A stretch of DNA of 64,000 bases from Phycisphaerales bacterium UBA2218 (GCA_002327785.1 DCUI01000269.1:11461-75460), one strand, 5' to 3'; shown: positions 17,975-26,879, counted from the stretch's first letter. Notes: generated from the sequence alone by a model not told the origin. Translations and numbers: made by a program.

Positions 17975-19111
17975 TTACAGGCCGTGGATCGGGAAGACTC
18001 TCGCTCTGATCGTCTCAATAGACGCCTGCAGGGCCGGCAGGACCATTTCTCGCTGCTGATTGGTCACCGGCAACTCACGGTCGCGGAATCCCCCCTGCCA
18101 GTCCATGCTTTGGAGCATAATCCCGCCGATGGCGGCGTCCATACCCTCCGCCAAGTCCTGGCCCGAGAAAATCGTCCAAGCCAGCGCCCACGCGCGTACG
18201 GTGTTTTCCAGATGGTATCCGCCCCCCCCGGTCGCCAGGATTGGCTTGTTCAGCCGCAACAGATGGTTGATGACCTCGACATAGACGTTGTTCGTCAGTT
18301 GCAGATGGGCCAACGGGTCGCCGGCAAGGGTGTCGGCGCCGAGTTCAAAGACGATCACATCGGGATTGTATGCTCCGATCAGGGGCGGAACAACTGCCTC
18401 GAACGCATGGAGGTACGCCTGGTCGAAAGTCCCGACCGGCAGCGGGAGATTCACGCAGTAGCCCCGGCCCGGCCCCTCGCCGATTTCCTCTTCGAAACCG
18501 GTCCCGGGAAACAGCGTCTTGGGGTTCTCGTGAAGCGAGATCGTCATCACATCGGAGCGGTTGTAGAAACCGAAGGCCACTCCATCGCCGTTGTGCACAT
18601 CCACATCGAGATAGAGGACTCGCTTGCCCGCCTCGGCCAGAACCGCACAGGCCAGGGCATTATCGTTGATATAGCAGAATCCCGCCGCTTTCTCCGGGAA
18701 GGCGTGATGGTAGCCGCCGGACGGGTTGAACACAATGTCCGCCTCGCCGGAAAGGATCATCTCGGCGCCGACGAGCGTCCCCCCGGCCGCGAGCACGGCA
18801 TAATCGTACATCCCTTTGAAAATCGGGCAGTCGGGCGTTCCGATACCCATCTGCAGCGCGTCCAACTCCCATTTGCCGTCCTGGGCGCTCCTGAGAGCGT
18901 GGAGGTACCGAGCCGAATGAAACTTCTTCAGGACCGGTCGTGGTGCAGGCGCCGGGGGCACCTCACGGGTAGTCTCACCCCAGAGCAACCCCATGGTGTA
19001 CAGGGTCCGCCGGGTGCGGCCGGCTCGTTCCGTCTTGAATGGGCAGTCTTCGGGGTAGCGGTATTTCTCGATCTCTTCCGAGTGAACAAATACGGCCCTT
19101 CTCGCGGACAA
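17975..19111 (-). CDS. acuC: AcuC-type (class I/II HDAC fold) protein deacetylase
   Basis: About 378 residues of the histone-deacetylase/AcuC fold. Motifs: GGYHHAFPEKAAGFCYINDN (active-site His pair), the zinc-ligand block DVDVHNGDG, ELGADTLAGDPLAH (zinc Asp) and GGGGYH (catalytic Tyr). The second His of the usual DxxHHGDG is Asn here. AcuC removes acetyl groups from acetyl-CoA synthetase in Bacillus. The frame is open back to an ATG at 19177, but those first residues are a translated REP element (19133-19182). A TTG at 19111 with GAGG five bases upstream, giving LSARRAVFVHSEEIEKY, fits the family start better. It is the last gene of an ADP-forming synthetase / CoA-transferase operon. Confidence 0.88.
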   Translation of the reverse strand: MSARRAVFVHSEEIEKYRYPEDCPFKTERAGRTRRTLYTMGLLWGETTREVPPAPAPRPVLKKFHSARYLHALRSAQDGKWELDALQMGIGTPDCPIFKGMYDYAVLAAGGTLVGAEMILSGEADIVFNPSGGYHHAFPEKAAGFCYINDNALACAVLAEAGKRVLYLDVDVHNGDGVAFGFYNRSDVMTISLHENPKTLFPGTGFEEEIGEGPGRGYCVNLPLPVGTFDQAYLHAFEAVVPPLIGAYNPDVIVFELGADTLAGDPLAHLQLTNNVYVEVINHLLRLNKPILATGGGGYHLENTVRAWALAWTIFSGQDLAEGMDAAIGGIMLQSMDWQGGFRDRELPVTNQQREMVLPALQASIETIRARVFPIHGL

Positions 19112-19132
19112 CGTCGCCTCGATTCTGAACAC

Positions 19133-19182
19133 GTAGCATGGGCTTGCAGCCCATGAAGACACGGCCCAAATGGCCATGCTAC
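19133..19182 (-). repeat. REP-like palindromic element, 50-bp copy 2
   Basis: Read on the minus strand it aligns without gaps to copy 3 (43157-43206), about 38 of 50 positions identical, and shares the CATGGGC...GCCCATG hairpin. The TAG stop of the CoA-transferase gene (19179-19181) is formed by bases 2-4 of the repeat. The repeat fills the gap to acuC and creates a spurious in-frame ATG for it. Confidence 0.75.
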
Positions 19183-21050
19183 TCGTCTTTCTTGGTTATA
19201 TCGTAGGAGATGTTGTAGACGTCGCCGTCGAATTCGACATTGACCCGATACCCTGAGTTCTGGAAAACCGCCAGCATCGCGCGGTTTTCGGCCATCACCT
19301 TCGCGTAGAATCGCTTCACGCCCCGTTGCCGGGCCACCTGCGTGATGTAGTCGAGCAGGAACGTGCCCATGCCCTTGGCCTGCCACTCGTCCTGGACAAG
19401 GAAGGCCACTTCGGCCGCCAGAGTTTTAGGATCGAGGTAGTACTGGGCGATGGCCACGATGTCTTCGCCGCCAGGCCCGGGAACCACGCCCACAATCGCC
19501 AGGTCGTGCCGGTAGTCGATGTTCGTCAGTTGCTGCACGTCCTTGTGAGGAAACGCCATCGTCTGCGTCATGTAGCGGGTGCGCACCGACTGCTCGCTCA
19601 GGGAATACAGCATTTCGGACAACGCCGGCTCATCCACCGGCTTGATCGGCCTGAAGAAGATCTCCGTCCCGTCGCGCAGTGTGGCGTAGTGCTCGAGTTC
19701 CTCGGGGTAGTTCACCTGGTCCCATGACAGCTCGATCTGGTCCTGATAGATGTAGTTCCTGGCTTTGGCGGCCTGCATCAGCCCCTTGCGAAACTTCGGA
19801 TGAGCGATGTTGATCAGGTCGAGGACGCGCTGGCGAATGCTCTTGCCGTGCAGATAGGCCGTGCCGTACTCGGTCACGACATAGTGGACATCGCCTCGCG
19901 TGGTCACAACGCCCGCCCCCTCGGTCAGGTGCGGAACGATTCTGGACACCTGCCCATCCCTCGCCGTGGAAGGCATCGCAATTATGGCTTTGCCTCCCCT
20001 GCTCCTCGCGGCCCCGCGATTGAAGTCCACCTGGCCCCCAATGCCGCTGTAGAACTTGTACCCGAGCGAGTCCGCACAAACCTGGCCCGTCAGGTCGATC
20101 TCCAGACCGACGTTGATCGCAACCATCTTGTCGTGCTGCGCGACGATGTTCATATCGTTGACGTATTCCGTGGGGTAGAACTCGAAGAACGGGTTATTGT
20201 TGATGTAGTCGTAAAGCTTCTGCGTGCCCATGCAGAAGCTCGCGACGACCTTGCCGCGATTGAGCGATTTCTTAGCGCACGTGATTGCGCCGCAGTCGAT
20301 CAGGTCGATGATCCAGTCGCTGAACATCTCCGTGTGGATGCCCAGGTCCTTTTTGTAGACGAGGTACTCCGCCAACGCCTGGGGAATCCGCCCGATCCCG
20401 CACTCGATCGTGCTGCCATCCTCGACGAGGTGGGCGAGATTCTGGCCGATCCGGCGCAGCGTCTCATCGGGCTCGGGGATCGGGATCTCGATCATGGGCT
20501 CGTCGTGCGGCACAAGCACATCGATCGTATTGACATGCAGGAAGCTGTTGCCGTGCGTACGCGGCATGTGGCTGTTGACCTGTGCAATCACGTAGCGGGC
20601 ATTCGCCGCAGCGGCCTGGACGATATCCACCGACACCCCCAGGCTGCACAAGCCGTTGACGTCCGGCGGCGTCACCGAGATCAGCGCCACATCGACCGGG
20701 ATGCGCCCCGTCTCGAATTCCATCGGAATCTCGGACAGGAAAATCGGCGTGTAATCCCCGATCCCCTTCTCCAGGGCGTCGCGCACGTTCTCCGCGATGA
20801 AGAAGCTGTTCATCTTGAATTTCTCGCGGTATTTCTCGTGGATGTAGGGCGCCTCGCCCATCGTCAGCAGGTGCACAATGTAGGCGTCGTAAATGTGGTC
20901 AGAGTACTCCACCAAGGCTTCGACAAGGTGCTGCGGCTGACCACAGCCGGTCCCGATAAAGATGCTGTGGCCCGATTTGATGAGCTTCATGGCCGCCGCG
21001 GCGGTCTTGATCTTGTCTTTGTACTTCAGTTTCCAGTCGAATTCTTGCAT
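19179..21050 (-). CDS. acetyl-CoA hydrolase/CoA-transferase fused to a C-terminal GNAT acetyltransferase domain
   Basis: 623 residues. About 1-440 is a two-lobed acetyl-CoA hydrolase/transferase of the Cat1/propionyl-CoA transferase type (SIFIGTGCGQPQHLVEALVE; GIGGQVDFNRGA; the VVTEYGTAYLHG block with the catalytic Glu). After a linker (ELEHYATLRDGTEIFFRPIK) comes a GNAT domain at about 455-615 (VAFLVQDEWQAKGMGTFLLD, the acetyl-CoA-binding Q/R-x-x-G-x-G/A loop, then KVMAENRAMLAVFQNSGYRV). The fusion suggests that CoA transfer and protein or small-molecule acetylation are linked. The ATG lies one base after the stop of the ADP-forming synthetase, so the two are coupled. Between that gene and acuC, the GNAT half could play the role AcuA has beside AcuC in Bacillus (inference). 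Confidence 0.9.
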   Translation of the reverse strand: MQEFDWKLKYKDKIKTAAAAMKLIKSGHSIFIGTGCGQPQHLVEALVEYSDHIYDAYIVHLLTMGEAPYIHEKYREKFKMNSFFIAENVRDALEKGIGDYTPIFLSEIPMEFETGRIPVDVALISVTPPDVNGLCSLGVSVDIVQAAAANARYVIAQVNSHMPRTHGNSFLHVNTIDVLVPHDEPMIEIPIPEPDETLRRIGQNLAHLVEDGSTIECGIGRIPQALAEYLVYKKDLGIHTEMFSDWIIDLIDCGAITCAKKSLNRGKVVASFCMGTQKLYDYINNNPFFEFYPTEYVNDMNIVAQHDKMVAINVGLEIDLTGQVCADSLGYKFYSGIGGQVDFNRGAARSRGGKAIIAMPSTARDGQVSRIVPHLTEGAGVVTTRGDVHYVVTEYGTAYLHGKSIRQRVLDLINIAHPKFRKGLMQAAKARNYIYQDQIELSWDQVNYPEELEHYATLRDGTEIFFRPIKPVDEPALSEMLYSLSEQSVRTRYMTQTMAFPHKDVQQLTNIDYRHDLAIVGVVPGPGGEDIVAIAQYYLDPKTLAAEVAFLVQDEWQAKGMGTFLLDYITQVARQRGVKRFYAKVMAENRAMLAVFQNSGYRVNVEFDGDVYNISYDITKKDE

Positions 21051-21051
21051 G

Positions 21052-23154
21052 TCATTTCTTCTCTAAGCTGATGCGGGCGTCCACGGCAATCGAGGTCGTG
21101 CCGGGCGCGCCTACGACGTACGGGTTGATATCCATTTCTTTGATCTCAGGGAATTCCGTCACCAATTGGGAGACCCTTTGAAGTCCCTCGGCAATCGCCT
21201 CCAGATCCACACCCTCCTGGCCTCGCACCCCTTTCAGGATATGATATGTTTTCGTGTTCACGAGCATCTGCTTGGCCTCCTCGGCAGTCAGAGGCGCCAA
21301 GTAGAAGGAAACGTCTTTGAGGACTTCAACCAGGATGCCGCCCATGCCGAACATCATGAGCGGGCCGAAGTGCGGGTCCCGATGCATCCCGATGATCACT
21401 TCCTTGCCGCTGGTGCGAACCATTTCCTGCACGAGCACGCCGAGGATGTGGGCATCGGGCTTCTTCTTGGGAATGCGGTACATCATCAGATCGAAGGCAT
21501 CCTTCACCTCCTGCTCGCTCCTGAGGCCCACCTTCACACCGCCGACGTCGGACTTGTGCAGGATGTCGGGCGACCAGATCTTCAACACGACCGGATAGCC
21601 GAGTTGCTGGGCGATATTCGCCGCCTGGTCGGCCGTCGTTGCGATCGATCCCCGTGGAGTGGCGAAGCCGTACGCCTCGATAATGTCTTTGGCCTCGGCC
21701 TCACCGATGTCGAGCAATCCTTGCCGCAGGTGTCTCTCCACAATGCTCTCGACCCTTCGGCGGTTAACGGAGAACAGCCGGACCACTCGCTTGGGCCGGC
21801 CCCGCCATCGCACATACTCCGACATCACGTAGAGCGTCGCCACGGCGCTCTCCGGGCAGTCATATTGCGGAATTCCGCCCTTTCGCAGGACCTCGATGCC
21901 CGGTTCCACCTTGGCCGCACCGAGGAAGCAAGCCAGAACGGGCTTGCCCTTCTTCTTGGCGATCTTCACGAGGGCCTCAGCCGTCTCTTTGCTCTGCGTC
22001 ATTGCCTGAGGCGTCAACAATACGATCGCGCTATCGACATTTGGATCGTCCAGGACAATGTCGATCGCGAACTCGTACCGGTCGGCCAGCGCATCGCCGA
22101 GCACGTCCACCGGGTTGTGGACGTTCGCGGCAGCGGGCAGTTTCTCGGCCAACTTCTTCTTCGTCTCCTCGGAGAGCTTGGCAAAGGTCAGGCCCTTCTG
22201 CTCGATGGCGTCGGCCGCCATGATGCCGGGACCCCCTGCGTTGGTGATCACCGCCACTTTGGGCCCTTTGGGCAGCGGCTGGTTCGCGAATGCCTGGGCG
22301 AAATCGAACTGCTCCTTGATCGAATCGCAGCGAATGACACCCGCCCGGCTGAATGCCGATTCGTAGGCCACCTCGCCGCCGGCCAGACTGCCGGTGTGCG
22401 AGGAGGCGGCCTTTGCCCCGGCTTCCGTCCCGCCGGATTTCATCAGGAGAATCGGCTTCTTGTTGGAGATCTGCTCCGCTTCTCGCACAAACGCGTTGCC
22501 GTCCTTGATATTCTCCAAATAGCCCGCAATGACCTTGGTTTCCCGCTGCGCGCCGAACGCCTCAATCAGGTCCAGCTCGTCAATATCCGCCTTGTTGCCG
22601 ATGCTAACCAGGCTGCTGAACCCGATGCCGTTCGCATTGGCGGTGTCCAGGATCGCCGCCAACAAGGCGCCGGACTGCGAGATGTAGGCAATCCCGCCCG
22701 GAACCGGCAGGTCGCCGCCAAAGCTGGCATTGAGTTTATGGGACGGCGAGATAAGACCGAGGCAGTTGGGACCCACAAACCGAATCCCCGCCCGCCGGGC
22801 GATTCGCACGATCTCCTCCTCGAGTTTCTTTCCCTCGGGGCCCACTTCCTTGAAGCCGGCCGTGATGATGACGACCGATTTGGCCTTCACCTTCGCACAC
22901 TCCTCCAAGACGCCCGCGACAAGCTGAGCCGGTATGATAACGATCACCAAATCCGGCGTCTCACCAATCGAAACAAGGTCCGGATAGACCTTCAGACCAT
23001 CAATCTCATCGGCTTTGGGGTTGATGGGGTAGATTTTTCCCGGGTAGCCGCCCGCGACCAGATTGACCAGAATCTCGTACCCCACCTTGCCCTTCTGGCG
23101 GGAGGCCCCGATGATCGCGACCGACTTCGGGTTGAAAAACGTCTGAAGACTCAT
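21052..23154 (-). CDS. ADP-forming acetate/acyl-CoA synthetase, fused alpha and beta subunits
   Basis: 700 residues: an N-terminal CoA-binding Rossmann domain (SVAIIGASRQKGKVGYEIL), two succinyl-CoA-synthetase-like flavodoxin domains with the phospho-histidine block AASSHTGSLAGG, and a C-terminal ATP-grasp domain (VVLKIWSPDILHKSDVGGVK; GMHRDPHFGPLMMFGMGGIL). This order is that of NDP-forming acyl-CoA synthetases (ACD), which interconvert acyl-CoA + ADP + Pi and acid + CoA + ATP and often make ATP in fermentative acetate production. The same fold without His is found in GNAT-type Pat proteins, but here the His and ATP-grasp are present. First gene of a three-gene operon. Confidence 0.93.
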   Translation of the reverse strand: MSLQTFFNPKSVAIIGASRQKGKVGYEILVNLVAGGYPGKIYPINPKADEIDGLKVYPDLVSIGETPDLVIVIIPAQLVAGVLEECAKVKAKSVVIITAGFKEVGPEGKKLEEEIVRIARRAGIRFVGPNCLGLISPSHKLNASFGGDLPVPGGIAYISQSGALLAAILDTANANGIGFSSLVSIGNKADIDELDLIEAFGAQRETKVIAGYLENIKDGNAFVREAEQISNKKPILLMKSGGTEAGAKAASSHTGSLAGGEVAYESAFSRAGVIRCDSIKEQFDFAQAFANQPLPKGPKVAVITNAGGPGIMAADAIEQKGLTFAKLSEETKKKLAEKLPAAANVHNPVDVLGDALADRYEFAIDIVLDDPNVDSAIVLLTPQAMTQSKETAEALVKIAKKKGKPVLACFLGAAKVEPGIEVLRKGGIPQYDCPESAVATLYVMSEYVRWRGRPKRVVRLFSVNRRRVESIVERHLRQGLLDIGEAEAKDIIEAYGFATPRGSIATTADQAANIAQQLGYPVVLKIWSPDILHKSDVGGVKVGLRSEQEVKDAFDLMMYRIPKKKPDAHILGVLVQEMVRTSGKEVIIGMHRDPHFGPLMMFGMGGILVEVLKDVSFYLAPLTAEEAKQMLVNTKTYHILKGVRGQEGVDLEAIAEGLQRVSQLVTEFPEIKEMDINPYVVGAPGTTSIAVDARISLEKK

Positions 23155-23201
23155 GCCGTTGTTTATCCTTTCTTAAGCAGGGCCGCTCGGAAAAGTCGCC
23201 G

Positions 23202-23230
23202 ATTCTATTGATTGCGACAACCGACTGCAA
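23202..23230 (-). promoter_or_regulatory. probable promoter of the ADP-forming synthetase operon
   Basis: Minus-strand -35 TTGCAG (23225-23230), 17-bp spacer, -10 TAGAAT (23202-23207). The start would lie about 40 nt upstream of the ATG at 23154, which is preceded by AAAGGA at a rather long spacing of 11. Confidence 0.4.
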
Positions 23231-23549
23231 GACTTTTTCACAGAGGGCGGCCGGGCGCCGACACAGAGCACTCCCAGCCAGAACTCCCGTCCAATACGTT
23301 GCGGGGGACATACCTGGGCGACATTCTACCCATCTACGCCTGCGAGATTCAAAGGAAAAAAACACTTCCTTCGGTTCCTCACATCCCTCACCCAGGACAC
23401 CGGCCATGTGGATTGGGGCGGCATAGGTCATTCCACGGTTGCTCCGGAGGCCCAGATTTGTTAAAATAGCGTAGAAATACTCGGCTCGCTTGGCGGCGCC
23501 ATCAACAGCGGCACCGTCGCTGGGGCAATGATCGGCGGAATACTTTGAG
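23231..23549. other. intergenic region with a weak plus-strand promoter
   Basis: The gap between the divergent synthetase and dockerin genes shows no convincing gene. A TAAAAT -10 at 23462-23467 has a weak TTGCTC -35 at 23439-23444 with a 17-bp spacer, which could serve the downstream plus-strand gene. Confidence 0.3.
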
Positions 23550-24788
23550 ATGCAGAACACGCGAAATCTGAGAACCCGACTCATATCGATCGTCATCCTG
23601 TGGGCTCTATGCGCCGCGGCGCACGCGGACTGTCTGCCCGGCGATCTGAACCGCGATTGCCGAGTCGATGCGGCGGATCTGCTCCTGTTCACCCAGCAGT
23701 GGCTAACCCAACTGCAAACCCAGGCTGACCTCAATCGCTCGGGAGGGGTGGACTGTCGGGACCTGGCCGTGTTTTCAGACTACTGGCAACAGACCGGCTG
23801 CCCCATCGTGATCAACGAAATCCTCGCCCATGCGCATGCGGAAGCCTCCGACTGGATTGAACTGTATAACCCCAGCAACGTTCCCATCAACATCGGCGGC
23901 TGGTTCCTCAGCGACACGGCGAGCGATCTTCTACGCTATGAAATCCCCGCCGGGACGATCGTCGATCCATGCGGATACGTCGTCCTCTACGAAGCGACCC
24001 ATTTCGCCAATCCCTTCGATCCCGGCACGCAAACCCCATTCGCCTTCAGCGAGAATGGCGAGGCCGCCTACCTGTACTCGGCCGACGACCCCGTCTTCCC
24101 CGATTACCTGGTGACGGAGCCGTTCGGGGCATCGGAGACCAGCTACTCATTCGGCCGATACCTCACAAGCACCGGGACCTACCGCTTCGTCACAGTACGC
24201 GAGGCGACTCCCGGCCGGGCCAACGCGTACCCACTCGTCGGGCCGGTCGTGATCGACGAGATCATGTACCATCCGGCGGCGGACGGTGATGCAGAATACG
24301 TCGAACTGCAGAACATCAGCGGCGGGCCTGTTGCCCTCTTTGATTTCGCTTCCGGGGAGCCCTGGCGGGTGATGGATGACTCGGGGATCGACTTCCGCTT
24401 TCCGACCGATGCGCCCGTGACAATCGAGCCCGGCGAGCACGTTCTCCTGGTGAGGGATCTCGCGGCCGTTCAGCAATGCTACAGTGTGCCTGCCGGCGCT
24501 AAGGTGTTCGATTGGGGTTCCGGCAGGCTCGCCAACCAGGGGGAAAGACTCCAATTGCTCAAGCCGGGCGACGTGGACGACAGAGGGGTCCGCTATTGGA
24601 TCGAAGTAGATCAGGTCAACTACAGCGATGGCTCGCACGGGGACGGATTCCCCGGCGACATCGATCCGTGGCCCGCTGCAGCGGATGGAGAAGGCCCTTC
24701 TTTGAACCGCCTGTTCCCATCCCGGTACGGCAATGACCCGAACAACTGGCACGCGACCATCCCCACGCCCGGATCGGTCAACGACTGA
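23550..24788 (+). CDS. secreted dockerin-like / lamin-tail domain protein
   Basis: 412 residues. A signal peptide (about 1-26, cut near AHA-DC) is followed immediately by two dockerin-type calcium loops: CLPGDLNRDCRVDAADLLLF (about 28-47) and QADLNRSGGVDCRDLAVFSD (about 58-77). Two LTD domains come next (VINEILAHAH ... IELYNPSNVPINIGGWFLSD, and VIDEIMYHPAADGDAEYVEL). Dockerin-like repeats are usually C-terminal in cellulosomes; the N-terminal placement right after the signal peptide is typical of planctomycete secreted proteins. The partner is unknown. No strong Shine-Dalgarno is seen before the ATG. Its LTD units resemble those in the giant protein at 357-5093. Confidence 0.88.
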   Translation: MQNTRNLRTRLISIVILWALCAAAHADCLPGDLNRDCRVDAADLLLFTQQWLTQLQTQADLNRSGGVDCRDLAVFSDYWQQTGCPIVINEILAHAHAEASDWIELYNPSNVPINIGGWFLSDTASDLLRYEIPAGTIVDPCGYVVLYEATHFANPFDPGTQTPFAFSENGEAAYLYSADDPVFPDYLVTEPFGASETSYSFGRYLTSTGTYRFVTVREATPGRANAYPLVGPVVIDEIMYHPAADGDAEYVELQNISGGPVALFDFASGEPWRVMDDSGIDFRFPTDAPVTIEPGEHVLLVRDLAAVQQCYSVPAGAKVFDWGSGRLANQGERLQLLKPGDVDDRGVRYWIEVDQVNYSDGSHGDGFPGDIDPWPAAADGEGPSLNRLFPSRYGNDPNNWHATIPTPGSVND

Positions 24789-24802
24789 GCCTTCCAAGTT
24801 CG

Positions 24803-24850
24803 AAGTGTCAAGTTGGGTGTTCGAAGCGGTTGAGTGAGCGCTTGACACTT
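24803..24850. repeat. 10-bp inverted repeat between two secreted-protein genes
   Basis: AAGTGTCAAG at 24803-24812 and CTTGACACTT at 24841-24850 are perfect complements separated by 28 nt. TTCGAAG occurs twice nearby. The right arm contains a TTGACA that might be a -35 for the next gene, but no good -10 lies at the right distance. Confidence 0.4.
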
Positions 24851-24914
24851 GAGACTTCATGCTTGAAACTATCTGCGTCAGGACCTCGACCGCCGTCTAT
24901 TTGGGAGTCGAATC

Positions 24915-26861
24915 ATGTTCGTACCGCAGCGAGTCGGCAAATTCATCGGGAAAGCCCTGTCTTCGATCCTCGCGGGTTGCCTTTTCATCGTAACAACATC
25001 CGGCCTTTGTCCGGCGGGCCCGGAAGAGGCAGTAAGCCCTCATGTGACCGTCAGCCGCGATGCGGTCAACGGCGTATCCATCGAGCAGAGTGGCCGCAGG
25101 CTGGTCGTGTACGGCGATCCACACTCGTCCTGGAAAACGGCCGAGAGGGTGCTATTCACGCACAGCCGACGGGACGTCGCCTGGGCGGGCCGGGCTCTCG
25201 TGGACGGCGGGGCCGAATCGGTGGTCCCTGCCGACGAGGCCGAGCAGTTCTCGAAGGTTGAGGACTTCTGGCCGGCCTTCTGGGACAAGCGGTTTCACGA
25301 CTACGCCCAACAGAGCACACGCGTGCTCGTCTCGCCCATGCGAGTGAGCCGGACGGTGCGTGAAGGCGACAAGATCCTCTGGCAGGACCTGACTGTCCGT
25401 GTGCTGGACACGCCGGGGTATACGCAAGGGGCAGTCTCCTATCTGGTCGAGATCGATGGACTCAAGTACGCCTTCGTGGGCGATCTGATCTACGGAGATG
25501 GCCGCCTGCTGGACCTCTACAGTCTTCAGGACGCCGTGCCCCAGGCTCGCATTGGGGGATACCACGGCTACGCCGGCAGGATCGGCGATCACATCGCCAG
25601 CCTGCGGAAGGTGGCCGAACAGAAGCCGGATATCCTTGTCCCGGCGCGCGGGCCGATCATCCGAGAGCCGGCCGCGACTATCGACCGGCTGATTCGCAGG
25701 CTCCGGGCGACCTACGAGAACTACCTGTCGATCAGTGCGGGCCGGTGGTATTTTCGCGATCAGTACGACATCCTGGCCGTACGGGCGCTGGGCAGCCAGG
25801 GGCACGTTGAATGGATGCCCTACGCCGCAACCATCGAGAAGACGCCGCCGGACTGGATCGTACCCATTCAGAACAGCCGGCTTGTCCTGGCGCACGACCG
25901 CTCCGGCTTTCTTATCGACTGTGGGTCGCGCAGCATCATGGACGAACTCGGAAGACTCAGAACCCAGGGCCGGCTCACGTCCATCGACGGCTTGTTCATC
26001 ACCCACTATCACGACGACCACACCGAGAAGATCAACGAGTTCCTACGGGAGAACCGCTGCCCGGTCTACGCCACGCCGGTCATGGAGGATGTACTCAGGC
26101 AGCCTGGGGCATACCGATTGCCCGCGATGACCGCCAACGCGATTGACCGGCTCACGGTCGTCTCGGACGGACACCGCATGTCATGGAAGGAGTTCACGCT
26201 GACCTTCTACGACTTTCCGGGCCAGACCATTTACCACGACGCCCTGCTGGTCGAGAGAAACGCAGGCGAAAGAATTTTCTTCATCGGCGACTCGTTCACG
26301 CCGTCGGGACTCGACGACTACTGCCTGCAGAACCGCAACCTGCTTGGTCCGGGCACAGGATACCTCTACTGTCTCGACCTTCTGCAGGACCGAGTCCCGG
26401 CCGATGCCCTGCTCATCAACGAGCACGTCCTGGAACCCTTCCGTTTCGACGCCGGCCAAGTGGAACACATGGCGGAGACCTTTAGGCAGCGAGGCGAGCT
26501 GTTGCGAGAGCTTCTCCCTTGGGATGGACCCAACTACGGAATAGACGAGCAATGGGCCCGTATCCATCCGTACGGACAGGAGGTCCGAGCGAGCCGGTGG
26601 GCAGATCTGGCCGTGAAGGTCCTCAATCATTCCCCCACGCGGAACACATTCACCGTGACGTTGAACGCGCCGGATGGCTGTGATGTCGAGCCTGCCAAGG
26701 CGTCTGTCACGACCCGCCCCGGCCAAGAAGTTGAGATTCCCTTCAGGCTGAAGGTAGGGACCCGGCCCGCCGGCTCGGTCTGCGTCGTCACAGCCGACAT
26801 CCAGGTCGGGCCTTGGGATCTGCGGCAATGGTGCGAGGGCCTCGTGAAAGTGACGCCCTGA
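24915..26861 (+). CDS. secreted protein with two metallo-beta-lactamase-fold domains, the first degenerate
   Basis: 648 residues with a signal peptide (about 1-36). The N-terminal half keeps MBL-like later motifs (VLDTPGYTQGAVSYLVEIDG, FVGDLIYGDG), but its first metal motif reads FTHSRRDVAW instead of HxHxDH. From about residue 315 a second MBL domain has the intact motif FITHYHDDHTEKINE, then IYHDALLVE and FFIGDSFTPSG and NEHVLEP. The last 80 residues resemble a beta-sandwich tail. A periplasmic or extracellular hydrolase is likely; the substrate is unknown. GGGAG seven bases upstream supports ATG 24915. It converges on the esterase gene with only 18 bp between. Confidence 0.82.
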   Translation: MFVPQRVGKFIGKALSSILAGCLFIVTTSGLCPAGPEEAVSPHVTVSRDAVNGVSIEQSGRRLVVYGDPHSSWKTAERVLFTHSRRDVAWAGRALVDGGAESVVPADEAEQFSKVEDFWPAFWDKRFHDYAQQSTRVLVSPMRVSRTVREGDKILWQDLTVRVLDTPGYTQGAVSYLVEIDGLKYAFVGDLIYGDGRLLDLYSLQDAVPQARIGGYHGYAGRIGDHIASLRKVAEQKPDILVPARGPIIREPAATIDRLIRRLRATYENYLSISAGRWYFRDQYDILAVRALGSQGHVEWMPYAATIEKTPPDWIVPIQNSRLVLAHDRSGFLIDCGSRSIMDELGRLRTQGRLTSIDGLFITHYHDDHTEKINEFLRENRCPVYATPVMEDVLRQPGAYRLPAMTANAIDRLTVVSDGHRMSWKEFTLTFYDFPGQTIYHDALLVERNAGERIFFIGDSFTPSGLDDYCLQNRNLLGPGTGYLYCLDLLQDRVPADALLINEHVLEPFRFDAGQVEHMAETFRQRGELLRELLPWDGPNYGIDEQWARIHPYGQEVRASRWADLAVKVLNHSPTRNTFTVTLNAPDGCDVEPAKASVTTRPGQEVEIPFRLKVGTRPAGSVCVVTADIQVGPWDLRQWCEGLVKVTP

Positions 26862-26879
26862 ATCCGGGCCTGACGCATG

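Noticed and set aside
21166..23211. 681-codon plus-strand open frame opposite the ADP-forming synthetase
   Set aside because: No recognisable domain; shadow of a well-supported gene. The same applies to 34800-36575, 49179-50684 and 61615-63114.
24841..24870. Promoter from TTGACA at 24842
   Set aside because: No acceptable -10 hexamer at 16-18 bp; kept only as part of an inverted repeat.
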